A stretch of DNA of 64,000 nt, from contig NZ_CP025815.1 in NCBI RefSeq assembly GCF_003352045.1, positions 2,356,001 through 2,420,000 of the forward strand, given 5' to 3'. Below are positions 1-9,057 of the stretch, one piece after another. Under the pieces are notes generated by a model. It was not told where the DNA came from, ran no database searches, and saw only the letters and a list, made by a program, of their open reading frames with translations. Within the stretch, counting starts at the first letter, position 1. Each line of letters starts with the position of its first letter. Source of the stretch: Sulfitobacter sp. JL08 (GTDB taxonomy: Bacteria > Pseudomonadota > Alphaproteobacteria > Rhodobacterales > Rhodobacteraceae). A program made the position numbers and the translations under genes.

Positions 1-1254
1 CTGGCTTGCGGAAAGCTCATAGGCCTTGTTTTCAAGTTTACGGACTTCCCTCATCAGAGATGCGTCCTGCAAAATTGTCGCGCGCATTTCAAGCTCCGCG
101 GCCTGCACAATCAGGTTTGCCTCGAAAGCAATATTGTCACGCACCCGTTGCAGTCTTTCGTCAATACGCTGCAAAGCAGGATTATCTTCGCTGAAGGTAA
201 ACAAGAGCTCTGCACGTTGATCCAGCAGCGTGGCCTCTTGCTGCCGGTAGTTCTGGATCAGCGGAGAGGCACGGAACTCGGATATGGCCCCAAGATTGCG
301 GTTTTGGTCAAGCGCTGCGCTCAGGCGCTCATAGAGCGCCTGAGCACGCGAAATGGCGACCCGGGACTGCGACTGCGCCGCGTTCAGGGCGTTCAGTTGA
401 CTACGGGTAATCTCAAGCGATTGACCGCTCTCTTCAGAGAGCGCGGAGCGTGCGCGTTCAATCGCTTCCTCGTCCTCTTGCACCCGCCCGCGCAGTTCGT
501 CCACACGCGTGCTGAGCCATTGGTTCGCAGATCGGAACGCTTCGACCTTGCTGCTCAGCTGGTCCGCAAGATATTCCTCTGCAATCGAATTTGCCACTCT
601 CTCCGCCGTGCGCGGATTGGCCGACTGGACCGTGATTTGAATGACACGGCTTTGTCCCACGGGCGCCAGCGACAGGGCATTGGACAAACTATTCAGGATC
701 GCCAACCGCTCGACGCGGCGCACCTCCGCCGCATGGCGCACCGGTGCCGGCGGACTGAGCAGCCCCATATTGCGCGCCATGTCGGTGACCTCGGGCGGCA
801 ACGTAAAAGAAGCCGTCACCCGCTCGAAAAGCGTTGGCGCCACCTCCCGCAGAAAGGGGTTGAATTCCGGATCTTCATCGAGCACCAATTTAGAGATGAC
901 GCGTTCGAGCAACACCGTGGAGCGCAGCACCTGCATCTGGTCCTCAAGCTCCGTGATGTCATATTGCTGATCCGAAATGACCTGCTGCAGGTTGGTCACA
1001 TTCGCATCTTCCAAACCGAACATGACCTTCGCACTGGCGCGGTACACCGGTTTGTATTGAGACGAGGCGACATACCCCAAAAATGCCCCGAAGAGCATGC
1101 AGATCAGAATGATCCACTTGCCGCGCCACATTGTAAAAAACAAAGCGCGCAGATCAATTGCGTCGTCGTCCTCATCCTGCGCCACATCCGCAATATTAAA
1201 CCGTCGCGACGGGTAGAAAGGGGAAGGATCTATTGGCGGCTTGTTCATGGTCAT
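1..1254 (-). CDS. Wzz/GumC-type polysaccharide chain-length determinant (partial)
   Basis: This minus-strand frame is open from an ATG at 1254 (or 1248) to the left edge, so the C-terminus is missing; about 418 residues are visible. From the second ATG, residues about 45-63 form a hydrophobic segment beginning WIILICMLFG, just after an acidic cytoplasmic stretch. A long periplasmic region follows with heptad-rich, Glu/Arg/Gln-rich sequence from roughly residue 230 on, as in the Wzz/GumC/ExoP family that controls export and chain length of capsular or exopolysaccharide. The second membrane segment and any C-terminal tyrosine-kinase domain would lie outside the window. No strong ribosome-binding site is visible. 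The long plus-strand frame opposite it is a shadow. Confidence 0.8.
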   Translation of the reverse strand, partial: MTMNKPPIDPSPFYPSRRFNIADVAQDEDDDAIDLRALFFTMWRGKWIILICMLFGAFLGYVASSQYKPVYRASAKVMFGLEDANVTNLQQVISDQQYDITELEDQMQVLRSTVLLERVISKLVLDEDPEFNPFLREVAPTLFERVTASFTLPPEVTDMARNMGLLSPPAPVRHAAEVRRVERLAILNSLSNALSLAPVGQSRVIQITVQSANPRTAERVANSIAEEYLADQLSSKVEAFRSANQWLSTRVDELRGRVQEDEEAIERARSALSEESGQSLEITRSQLNALNAAQSQSRVAISRAQALYERLSAALDQNRNLGAISEFRASPLIQNYRQQEATLLDQRAELLFTFSEDNPALQRIDERLQRVRDNIAFEANLIVQAAELEMRATILQDASLMREVRKLENKAYELSASQ

Positions 1255-1617
1255 TAAATAGTACCCGGTGTCACGTCAATCAAACCGCAATAAAACAGCT
1301 CAAGAAACTGACCCTGAAAAGTAGGCCAAAACGTCTCTAAGTTCTAGCAAAATCTGAAATATCCGGGGCGTGTGCCGTATTTGACAGCATAACGCTCAAT
1401 CTGTCTACTGTGTCTACCGCCCGCCAAACCAGCAAGACGAACCCGCAAGACGGGACCTTGAAGGCGGAAGCCGTGGTATTGGGAAAAGGCGGTGTTGGAA
1501 AAAGGGAGTTTGACGGAAAGCGCTTTTGAAGACCCGCACCGTTAAGGGATTGAGGGATCTATGCTTAAACCGCGTCTCGAAAGCAGCCGTTCCTTAAACG
1601 CCGAAGCTTCTTTCTTT
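1255..1617. other. Intergenic region without recognised gene
   Basis: About 360 bases upstream of the Wzz-like gene. It should hold that gene's promoter on the minus strand. A direct repeat TGTCTAC occurs twice near 1400. I see no convincing coding frame, RNA gene or IS end here. Confidence 0.4.
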
Positions 1618-2028
1618 TCAAAGGGGCGGATCGGTAAACCCGAGATCGGCCGCGTTCCCGTTCATGAGACGCGCATAATCCTCTCCGTTGCGCGCATCCC
1701 CACACAGCACCCGATGCTTGCCCAACAGCCACAGATCGCCGGATTGGCAAATGGCCAGCCCCGAAGCATCAGGCTCCTCGACAGTATCTGCCGGGGCCTC
1801 GGCCGCCTTGACGCCTTCAAGGATCAGATCAATCTCAGGGACATCAAAACCGGTGATTTCCAGATCAAAGTCCAGATCCAGTTCCGAAAGATCCGCCAAC
1901 TCCGACGCCAGCAACTCCATATCCCAGCCGGCATTCAGCGCAATCTTGTTATCCGCCAGCATCAGAGCCCGTTGTTCAGGCGCACTCAGATGGGTGATCC
2001 GGATGGCCGGAACTTCCGTCAACCCCAG
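1618..2028 (-). pseudogene. ParB-domain DNA methyltransferase remnant
   Basis: The minus frame reads LGLTEVPAIRITHLSAPEQ, then a LADNKIALNAGWD segment and a DLDFDLEITGFDVPEID segment, and ends at FTDPPL followed by a stop. This is the middle of the phage and mobile-element family of DNA methyltransferases that carry an N-terminal ParB/Srx-like domain, where DPPY is the adenine/N4-cytosine methylase catalytic motif. The 5' part (the GHGR ParB motif) is cut by the IS6 copy at 2028. The 3' part is lost right after DPP, where sequence similarity to the family stops. It cannot be functional. It probably derives from a prophage or integrative element. Confidence 0.65.
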
Positions 2029-2844
2029 GGTGCTGTCAGACCAATTCGAACTCGTCTCTGCAAGGACAATATGACTGCCCTTTATGCCTCACCGAGACCG
2101 CGCCACTCAACCAGAGCGGCGGCGCGGTTGAGTTTGAAATTCGTTCGAGTCGAGAAGCTGCGTTCCTGATTAAAGTGATTGTAGACTGAGGCGTGGACGG
2201 AGGCGAATTTCTGCAGACTTCGCATGCGCCGGAAGCGAAGCATGGCCCGTTCTCGTCGTCGAAACGGCAGATGTGAATTCTCCGCTCTGTTATTCAGCCA
2301 GCGACCCGTCTCCTGCTTGTCTGCGACGCCAATCTCTTTGAGCGCAGCGCCGTATGATGCCAGCCCGTCCGTGACGACCAATTCAGGTCGACCGTGTTTG
2401 CGCATTATTTTCTTTAAGAATTTCAACGCGGCTTTCTTGTCACGGGTCCTTGTTACGAAGCTTTCCAGGACTTCGCCTTCATGATCGACGGCCCGCCAAA
2501 GGTAGTGCCGCTCGCCGTTGATTTTCACGAACATCTCGTCGAAGTGCCACCGCCATCGGCTGGACTTCATGCCCTCAATCCGTCGCTTTCGTATCTCGGA
2601 AGCGAACATCGGGCCGAACCGGTGCCACCAGTATCTCACCGCTTCATGGCTGACATCGATGCCGCGTTCGTGCAGCAAGTCTTCGACATTTCGAAGAGAC
2701 AGCGGAAAACGGACGTAAAGCATCACCGCCAGACGGATAACCTCACGGCTCGTTTTGAAATAGCGAAATGGATCAGGTTTGGTCATCCGGTGAGGCTACG
2801 AAACCGCCCCGCCTGGCTCAAGCAATTTTGCTCTGACAGTACCC
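2028..2844 (-). mobile_element. IS6-family insertion sequence, copy 1
   Basis: Imperfect terminal inverted repeats, GGGTGCTGTCAGA on the left and GGGTACTGTCAGA read inward from the right, bound a single transposase gene. The flanking 8-mers (caacccca and tctggtcg) do not match, so no target duplication is visible. The left flank is a methyltransferase remnant and the right flank an esterase remnant. The element therefore probably sits at a recombination or deletion junction, not at a simple insertion. Confidence 0.85.
2082..2786 (-). CDS. IS6-family DDE transposase
   Basis: A 234-residue transposase, the usual length for IS6/IS26-like enzymes. The N-terminal zinc-less HTH region reads VRFPLSLRNVEDLLHERGI. 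The catalytic acidic residues are visible in the contexts WHFDEMFVKI (first Asp), VVTDGLASYG (second Asp) and NNRAENSHLPFRRRERAM (Glu). It fills nearly the whole element. It is close in sequence to the broken transposase at 39016-39720 and more distant from those at 7019 and 15180, so more than one IS6 subtype is present. Probably functional. Confidence 0.9.
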   Translation of the reverse strand: MTKPDPFRYFKTSREVIRLAVMLYVRFPLSLRNVEDLLHERGIDVSHEAVRYWWHRFGPMFASEIRKRRIEGMKSSRWRWHFDEMFVKINGERHYLWRAVDHEGEVLESFVTRTRDKKAALKFLKKIMRKHGRPELVVTDGLASYGAALKEIGVADKQETGRWLNNRAENSHLPFRRRERAMLRFRRMRSLQKFASVHASVYNHFNQERSFSTRTNFKLNRAAALVEWRGLGEA

Positions 2845-3239
2845 TCTGGTCGCCTTGGACCGATATCTCTGAGACTGGGGATAGCTATGTGACGCTCCGG
2901 GATGCCGAGCCGTTCTTCACATACCAGGACGTCCTCGGTCCCTCGGCGCTTGCTTATGCCGATGAAACGGACCACCGGCACCCCTACGTCTCTCCGGTTT
3001 ACGGCGACTTTGCAAAGGGCTTCCCGCCAACGCTCATCCAGGGCGGCACCAAAGAGATATTCCTCAGCAATTTTGTCAGGCTCCATCAGGCATTGGATCA
3101 GGCCGGGCAGACCGTGAAGCTCGACCTTTATGAAGGTATGCCACATGTCTTCATGGCGGCTTTGCCGGAGTCGCCTGAGTCCAGAGTTGCTGTTAGCAAA
3201 GCGGGCGATTGGGTGTCCGAGCACTTGCTCGATGACTGA
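2844..3239 (+). pseudogene. Alpha/beta-hydrolase (HSL/esterase family) C-terminal fragment
   Basis: The frame enters directly from the IS right end with LWSPWTDISETGDSY, continues with HPYVSPVYGDFAKGFPPTLI, and ends with EGMPHVFMAALPESPE before a stop at 3239. This pattern matches the C-terminal third of hormone-sensitive-lipase-type alpha/beta hydrolases. The SPWTD segment follows the nucleophile domain, the DE of YADETDHRH lies near the catalytic acid region, and the His of GMPHVF is the catalytic histidine. The nucleophile Ser, oxyanion HGGG motif and start codon are all missing, replaced by the IS. Non-functional remnant. Confidence 0.7.
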
Positions 3240-3652
3240 ACTGAGCCGTAAGAAGTGAACTGGTTGAAAACCAACAGCAACTAAGCCCGCAAGTGAGGCT
3301 AGCAGTGCCCATGCACCAAGAGTCCGGTTTGAATTGCGACACATTAGACCATTTTGAATGTCTGGTTCGGGGAAGCGTGCCGCAATGCCGCTACATGTTC
3401 GGCGACTTGGCCGTCACTTAGAGTGGATTTTCTCTGCATCAGCATCAGGCGGGTTTGTCCCGCATTGCAGTCATAGGTGCAGACAGCGGCTAATGACCGC
3501 CAAGAGCCCAGAGGGGCCATTATCTGAACCGCGCCAGTTTTGGGATAGCCGCTTTGCCCCACATATGCTCCCCTAAACAGAATGTTTCCATTGGTGTCGC
3601 AAAGCATTTGGTATCAGAATGACAAGGAAAGCGAGTTCAGGGGAGAACCACC
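3240..3652. other. Intergenic region with dispersed repeat
   Basis: About 410 bases between the esterase remnant and lrgA. Positions about 3466-3513 hold a sequence of the form GTCATAGGTGCA...GAGCCC that recurs near 34784. A ribosome-binding site, CAGGGGAG, precedes lrgA at about 3639-3646. The 87-codon minus frame here runs through the repeat and has no recognisable domain. Confidence 0.4.
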
Positions 3653-4006
3653 ATGCTTCAGACACTGGGACTTCTCTTGGGCTGCCAGTTGCTTGGAGAA
3701 ATGACTGCTCGCGGCCTTAGCTTCCCCATTCCGGGCCCAGTGCTGGGGCTCGCATTCTTAGTGCTGCTGCTCGGCTTCAGGCCCACACTGACCGAGCAGC
3801 TCAGACCAACAACGACAGTCGTACTGGCGAACTTGTCATTCCTTTTTGTGCCTGCAGGTGTTGGTGTGATCGGCAACTTAGAGGTTTTTACCGATAACGG
3901 ACTTACCTTACTGTTTATCCTGACTGTCTCGACACTGCTCTCCATGCTGGCTGCGGTTGGAACGTTCATCGGCGTTCGGTTTTTAATCGAAAGCCGGACG
4001 ACATGA
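3653..4006 (+). CDS. lrgA: CidA/LrgA family holin-like membrane protein
   Basis: 117 residues, almost entirely hydrophobic, with about four membrane segments. The sequence GLSFPIPGPVLGLAFLVLLL is the characteristic CidA/LrgA signature; the FPIPGPVLG part is strongly conserved. The family forms holin-like oligomers in the inner membrane and is linked to murein hydrolase control, programmed lysis and export of small metabolites. The ATG follows a GGGGAG ribosome-binding site. The stop overlaps the start of the next gene by four bases (ATGA), so the pair is translationally coupled. Confidence 0.88.
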   Translation: MLQTLGLLLGCQLLGEMTARGLSFPIPGPVLGLAFLVLLLGFRPTLTEQLRPTTTVVLANLSFLFVPAGVGVIGNLEVFTDNGLTLLFILTVSTLLSMLAAVGTFIGVRFLIESRTT

Positions 4007-4719
4007 CGGATGTCGCGGACCTGTGGAGCTATCTGTCGACAACGCCCCTTATATGGCTCACAACGACCATCCTCGCCTATTTGCTCGCGGATGGCGTAGC
4101 GCGGCGACTTGGTCAGCCGCCTTGGGCCAATCCGGTACTTCTGTCAGTCCTTCTCATTGCACCAATCCTTTGGCTGACACGAACCGACTACACGACCTAT
4201 TTCGAGGGCGCACAATTCATCCATTTTCTGCTTGGCCCCGCGACGGTCGCATTGGCTTTGCCGCTTTGGGATAACCGAGACACAATTCGGACCTCAGTTG
4301 CGCCGATTGTATTGGCTTTGCTGACGGGCTCGGTTGTTGCGGCGGGCTCGGCCATTTTACTGGCGCGTGCCTTTGGTCTCCCGATAGAAGTGCTGCTTTC
4401 TCTGGCGCCTAAGTCCACAACCGCGCCCGTCGCTCTCGGTATCTCAGAAGCTATAGGAGGGCTACCAGCGCTGACAGCAGTATTGGTTATCCTGACTGGG
4501 ATTATCGGTGCTGTGACGGTTACGCCTCTCATGAACCTGATCGGGGTCTCTGATTGGCGCGCACGCGGTTTTGCAGTCGGTGTCGCAGCTCACGGAATTG
4601 GGACGGCCCGTGCATTTCAGGTAAATCCTGTGGCAGGAGCCTATGCCGGCATAGCGATGGCATTGAATGCACTACTGACAAGCTTGATCGTACCAGTATT
4701 GGTGCGTTGGTTGATTTGA
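4003..4719 (+). CDS. lrgB: LrgB family membrane protein
   Basis: 238 residues with six or more predicted membrane segments. The central segment SLAPKSTTAPVALGISEAIG is the hallmark of the LrgB/YohK/CidB family. The C-terminal AHGIGTARAFQVNPVAGAYAG motif is also typical. It acts with LrgA in the inner membrane. The ATG at 4003 overlaps the lrgA stop. Length agrees with the family, and nothing is missing. No adjacent LytR-type regulator gene is present. Confidence 0.88.
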   Translation: MTDVADLWSYLSTTPLIWLTTTILAYLLADGVARRLGQPPWANPVLLSVLLIAPILWLTRTDYTTYFEGAQFIHFLLGPATVALALPLWDNRDTIRTSVAPIVLALLTGSVVAAGSAILLARAFGLPIEVLLSLAPKSTTAPVALGISEAIGGLPALTAVLVILTGIIGAVTVTPLMNLIGVSDWRARGFAVGVAAHGIGTARAFQVNPVAGAYAGIAMALNALLTSLIVPVLVRWLI

Positions 4720-5333
4720 ACGTGTTTCAATTTGGACCCGTTGGGGGGGCACCGACTGCAAAAGTGTTTGAATGACGCCTTTAACCCACAGAACAGTGCG
4801 GAGAACAAGCTCGCTACCCAAAGTGGTCTAGGGGCTGGGAGCGGACGATGAACGGCGGCTTTGTCCGCGCCTTGATTGTTCTGACACCGCGCGGCGAAAG
4901 CGCGGTTTGGATTTGACGTGGTTTGCCCAGATTGAATGACCGCATTGGCGACGTGAGCTGCAACGCGCCGACAGACATGCCGCAAGCGCGAAGCGATGCT
5001 GCGTCCGCGAAGTACGAAGAACGAATGGCGGCAAAGTCCGCATGTCAGCCATTTGTCGCAGGCGCGGCGAATGGCCGGTTTGGATTTCTGCCCTTTAGAC
5101 CAATGGGAACGCCCGCTTCGGTGAAACCCTCAGAGTTCTTGCCCTGTTGGACGGAATGCCCGAAGTGTTTCCGGGGGCTGGTAGGATTGGTCCCGCCGAT
5201 TTACCTGTCGATGGAGGATGTCAATGTTGTCGCTCAAGGGTTTGACCGGACGTTTTGCGAACTTGGCTGACGGGAAACAGAACCTGCCACGCGCCACCTC
5301 GATCCCCAAAAGGCCAATGCGTCGTTCGAAAGC
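4720..5333. other. Intergenic region, repeat-like, no recognised gene
   Basis: About 610 bases between lrgB and the convergent transpeptidase gene. The sequence has the feel of Rhodobacterales dispersed intergenic repeats, with several short GC-rich motifs such as ATGAACGGCGGCTTTGTCCG at about 4848. A 115-codon frame at 4923-5270 has no recognisable domain, and I do not call it a gene. Confidence 0.35.
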
Positions 5334-6107
5334 CTATTCCACTTGCTGCGCCCTGCGCAGTTTTTCGGCCTCGACCGCTGCATAGATCACGTCTGGGTCC
5401 ACAATGGTCGGTGGCAGCTCGACGCCCCGGTTGGCCATCACTTCTCCTTCGGCCAAGACGGATTCATCATAGGTTCGCACCACCACTTTGGTGCCGATAG
5501 GTGTTCGTTCAGCAAGGTGAATCACATCCTGATTGAACAATCGGATGCACCCGCCAGAACTTGCGTTTCCGATTGACTGCAGGTCATTGGTTCCGTGAAT
5601 GCGGTATTTGGTATCGCGCCCACCGCGATAAAGATACAGCGCGCGCGCACCAAGCGGGCTGGCGACGCCACCGGGGATGCCTCTTGCAAAGGCGCCATAG
5701 ACTTCGGGTTCGGTGCGCAGCATGTTTGCCGTCGGTGTCCAGCCCGGCCACGCCTCGCTGCGTTGGATCGTGGCCCGACCCCGAAAACCGCGCCCCTCGC
5801 GACCCACGGCAACGGGATACCGTGTCGCCACACCCGGTTCTTCAATAAAATAAAGGAACTTAGCAAAAGGATCGACCACGATTGTGCCGGGCTCTTCATT
5901 GCCGTAATACGACACCTCAACACGCCGGTTCGGTTCTTCCAAATACACCGGATCGACGGCTGGAATTGTAATGTCGCCATCCGTTATCGGACCATATGTC
6001 CCAACTTCTGCAAGCGGCATATCCCGGGATTGATTGGATGCAGCACAGGCCGATAACGTACCAAGCAGGGCGCACAACAGAACGGTTCGGATTGGGAAAA
6101 TATTCAT
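5334..6107 (-). CDS. Lipoprotein L,D-transpeptidase (YkuD domain)
   Basis: 257 residues from the ATG at 6107. I chose this start because it begins a lipoprotein signal sequence with lipobox LSAC (Cys21). The YkuD domain follows. The catalytic motif has His171 in IHGTND and Cys187 in SSGGCIRLFNQD, matching the HxGT...SxGCIR/V consensus. Such enzymes form 3-3 cross-links in peptidoglycan or attach proteins to it, working from the periplasmic face. The gene stands alone, convergent with lrgB. The longer frame upstream to 6191 lacks a plausible start context. Confidence 0.85.
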   Translation of the reverse strand: MNIFPIRTVLLCALLGTLSACAASNQSRDMPLAEVGTYGPITDGDITIPAVDPVYLEEPNRRVEVSYYGNEEPGTIVVDPFAKFLYFIEEPGVATRYPVAVGREGRGFRGRATIQRSEAWPGWTPTANMLRTEPEVYGAFARGIPGGVASPLGARALYLYRGGRDTKYRIHGTNDLQSIGNASSGGCIRLFNQDVIHLAERTPIGTKVVVRTYDESVLAEGEVMANRGVELPPTIVDPDVIYAAVEAEKLRRAQQVE

Positions 6108-6352
6108 TGAAAGTGTCCGGGCAAATATTTGAACCGACATTCCCCAAGTGGCATGCCTTCCGGTGCATCCTGCCAATTCTTTGTGGCCCAATCAATCATC
6201 TTTGGCCCGCTGTCTCGCTGTTCAGTTAGGAACGAGAGTGCGTCGTTTTGGTTCCAGCGCAACTTCATCTCCAGAAAGTACCCAGTGCTTGGGGTGTTAT
6301 ATTACCCATCTTCATGCAAGGTACTCTCAACAGCTCGATGATTCCTGGCAGC

Positions 6353-6909
6353 ATGGCGAACGGAAAATCCAACCTTGAAAAAACAGGTGCTAAACAGGGC
6401 GCACCGCTTGTCAAACCGGTGCGGCGGGGGAAGCAAAAGCTGCCAGAATTTGAGATGAACGATGATGGCAGTGTTAATGTTATTCAAAGAGCCGACGGCC
6501 AAGTCAGCACGTTGTTCGGCGGCTCGTCCAGCGAGTTTGCCGAAGCGCTGCTTATGCACTGGGTAAACGTATCTGGAAAATCAATACACAATCTGAAGGA
6601 CAAATCATTTGCCGTTGCCATTGTGGCGGAGATTACCCCGGAATATAGGATCGAGGCTATGCTGGCCACGCAGATGACTGCCGTGCACATTGCCACCATG
6701 CGCGGCAGATGGCAGGCGTCGATACCTTCCAACAGCTAGAAGTGCATGAGCGGATCGTAAACAAGCTGGCCCGAACGTTTGCCGCGCAAATGGAAGCTCT
6801 GCAAAAGCATCGAAACGGTGGCAAGCAAACCGTCACGGTGCAGCATGTGAATGTCGAGGGTGGTGGTAAGGCCATTTTGGGCAATGACACACATAGAGGT
6901 GAGGGGTAA
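6353..6909 (+). pseudogene. Conserved alphaproteobacterial protein of unknown function, frameshifted
   Basis: Two overlapping frames together give one protein. The first runs from MANGKSNLEKTGAKQG through the conserved segment IEAMLATQMTAVHIATMRG. Near 6705-6715 the similarity moves to another frame (MAGVDTFQQLEVHERIVNKL), which continues with LARTFAAQMEALQKHRNGG and ends with a TVQHVNVEGGGKA segment. I recognise the EALLATQMAAxH ... NKLARTFAxQxEALxxxRxxG ... VTVxHVxVxxGGxA pattern from a family common on alphaproteobacterial mobile DNA; its function is unknown. One indel breaks it here. An upstream ATG at 6248 is also in frame. Confidence 0.6.
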
Positions 6910-6911
6910 GG

Positions 6912-6964
6912 ATGGAAAGTGACGCTAACCCCATGCGCCTGGTTGAGCTGATGAACAATGCGCC
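6912..6964 (+). pseudogene. 5' stub of a gene cut by IS6 copy 2
   Basis: An ATG at 6912 follows a GGTGAGGGG/TAAGG ribosome-binding region. It opens a frame, MESDANPMRLVELMNNAPGG, that runs straight into the IS6 left end at 6965. Its position just after the frameshifted conserved gene suggests the next gene of the same transcription unit. Too little is left to identify it. Confidence 0.35.
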
Positions 6965-7784
6965 GGGTGGTGTCAGACGGATTCGAGCCCGTCTCTGCAA
7001 GGACAATGAAGCTGCCCCTTATGCCGCGCCGAGGGCGCGCCACTCTGCGAGAGCGGCGGCGCGGTTGAGCTTGAAATTGTCTCTGCTGTAGAGGGCGCGT
7101 TCCTGATTGAAGTGATTGCAGACGGAGGCATGAACGGAGGCGAATTTCTGCAAACTTCGCATGCTGCGGAAGCGCTGCATGGCCCGTTCTCGTCGTCGAA
7201 ACGGCAGGTGTGAATTCTCAACTTTGTTATTTTTCCAGCGGCCAGTCTCCTGCCTCTGCTCGTTGCCGATTTCCTTCATTGCCGCCCCGTAAGAACGGAG
7301 TTTGTCGGTCACCAGGATATGAGGGTGACCGTGACGCTTCATAGTTTTCCTGAGGAATTTAAATGCTGCTTTGCGATCGCGGCGTTTGGTGACGTAACTT
7401 TCCAGCACCTCGCCCTCGTGATCCACGGCACGCCAAAGGTAATGCGTCTCGCCATTAATCTTCACAAATACCTCATCCAAATGCCACTGCCAGTTCGAGT
7501 ATGCGCGCATCTGCTGAACTCGTTTGCGGCGGATTTCGGCGGCAAACATCGGGCCAAATCTATTCCACCAGTACCGCACCGTTTCGTGGCAAATATCGAT
7601 GCCGCGCTCATGCAAAAGATCTTCGACGTTTCTCAGCGATAAAGGGAAGCGAACATACAGCATCACTGCGAGGCGGATAATCTCGGGGCTGCTGTGAAAG
7701 CCCTTGAATGGGTCTGTTTTCATCATGAGGATAGGCTACGGAAACGCCCTGCCCGCTTCAACGCCAATCCTTCTGACAAGACCC
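6965..7784 (-). mobile_element. IS6-family insertion sequence, copy 2
   Basis: The ends read GGGTGGTGTCAGA on the left and GGGTCTTGTCAGA inward from the right, with a complete transposase gene between. The flanking 8-mers (aatgcgcc and agcccgcc) do not form a convincing duplication. The left side cuts a short gene stub and the right side cuts an integrase gene. Confidence 0.85.
7019..7726 (-). CDS. IS6-family DDE transposase
   Basis: 235 residues, full length for the family. The first catalytic Asp is in WHLDEVFVKING, the second in LVTDKLRSYGAA, and the Glu in NNKVENSHLPFRRRERAM. The N-terminus (MMKTDPFKGFHSSPEII) differs from copies 1 and 4, so this is a different IS6 subtype. Probably functional. 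Confidence 0.9.
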   Translation of the reverse strand: MMKTDPFKGFHSSPEIIRLAVMLYVRFPLSLRNVEDLLHERGIDICHETVRYWWNRFGPMFAAEIRRKRVQQMRAYSNWQWHLDEVFVKINGETHYLWRAVDHEGEVLESYVTKRRDRKAAFKFLRKTMKRHGHPHILVTDKLRSYGAAMKEIGNEQRQETGRWKNNKVENSHLPFRRRERAMQRFRSMRSLQKFASVHASVCNHFNQERALYSRDNFKLNRAAALAEWRALGAA

Positions 7785-8957
7785 AGCCCGCCTTTGCCGT
7801 GTGTATTCTTGTGAAAGGGAAGACACTTTGTCTGTCGAAGGCCGGATAGGGTAGTCGTGGAACAGCCTGTCCTCTCCCACAGCCTTGGCATCCGCAAGAC
7901 GCCTCAGCACGATAGCACGGGCAATCTCAGGAACGGGAATGGTTCGCGTGGCATTGTCGGTCTTGCCCCCAGCGATGTAATAGAACGCCCCGTCCTCCGA
8001 GACATTCTCCACGGTAACCTTCGCCAACTCCGTGGCACGGCATCCACTGACCAAGGCCAACCTAAAGATGTCACCAAGGCGATTGCCCAAGGGAAAGGCC
8101 TTCATGATCGCTTCGGCCTCGTCAGCCTTGTAGATATCTCCCTTTGGTCCCTTGTTGCGTTTCTGCTTTCGGACACCTTTCGGGTTCTCGAACGGGTTGC
8201 CTAAGCTGGCATCTACGTGCCGATGCTCAATCGCCCACTTCCAGAGGTTGCGGCAATACCCACACAGCTTCTCAATGGTCCCATAAGACAGACCTTCAGG
8301 TGCCCTTGGGGAGGTCTTCTGGGGCAGGAAGTCATTGCGAAAGCGCGTGATCGCGTCAATGTTCACGTCTTCCAGAAACAGGGTTTCCTCTGTTTCCTCC
8401 ATGAACTCGCAAAGATATTTCACAGCCACCCGCATGTCTTTCTGTGTGGTGGGCGCAAGGGTGGCATATCCGAAGCCGTTGTTCGGTCTTCTGTCGTGGA
8501 GATAACGGTTGACCGCATCAGACATGCTCAAGGTGCCTGATAGGGCAACCTTCTGGAATGCCTTGCGTCTGGCCTTAGGTGCCCGCCGTACTTCATCTTC
8601 AATCAGGTCATACACGTCCGGTTGATAATCATCTGGGCCACCTTCGGCCTTCTGAACACGCAAAGCCTCTGCCCAGCCTTCAGCCCGCTCCAAGTTGAAC
8701 CTTCCAGACAACCCCGCACCCGACGCCGCATCCGCTGTCATGGTCCTGACTTCTGCGACACAGATATCACGCAGCTTCTTGGCTGTAGGCAAATGGCGTT
8801 CACCGCCAAAGGGTCTGATAATCCAGTTCCCGAACTTTTTCTGGGTCAGGGGGTCGATCATGCCCGCCAATGCCTTCGGCGTTTTCATCTTGAAACGATA
8901 AGCAGTGCCCGCACCTCTGGGCTGGTCAATGTATCTCATGGCCTTCCGGTCCTTCAT
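7785..8957 (-). pseudogene. Tyrosine-type site-specific integrase, 3' truncated
   Basis: About 390 residues remain. The protein begins MKDRKAMRYIDQPRGAG (ATG 8957; the ATG at 8939 is an alternative). It has a SAM-like core-binding region, then the catalytic domain with box I Arg in LVSGCRATELAKV and the beta-hairpin Lys in GGKTDNATRTIPV. The frame reaches SQEYTRQRRAG and then enters the IS6 right end. Family members continue here with an HSxRRT-like box II and the tyrosine nucleophile, both lost. The enzyme cannot be catalytic. It is a relic of a prophage or integrative element. Confidence 0.8.
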
Positions 8958-9057
8958 GCAAACGCCCTCACGGCGTCCCGCGTGGTGTAAAGTACACTAC
9001 GCAGCAGGTTGACCACATCGGAATTTCCATTTTATAACAGAGACTTATAGAAAGTGG

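Noticed and set aside
148-1257. 369-codon plus-strand frame
   Set aside because: It is antisense to the Wzz/GumC-like gene, which has a transmembrane segment and coherent coiled-coil sequence; the plus translation is Arg/His-rich without a domain.
3344-3607. 87-codon minus frame
   Set aside because: Runs across dispersed repeat B; no domain or start signal.
4923-5270. 115-codon plus frame between lrgB and the transpeptidase gene
   Set aside because: No ribosome-binding site, no recognised domain and repeat-like nucleotide sequence.
2028-7784. Composite transposon formed by IS6 copies 1 and 2
   Set aside because: The copies belong to different subtypes, have no flanking duplication, and the genes between them show no common origin.
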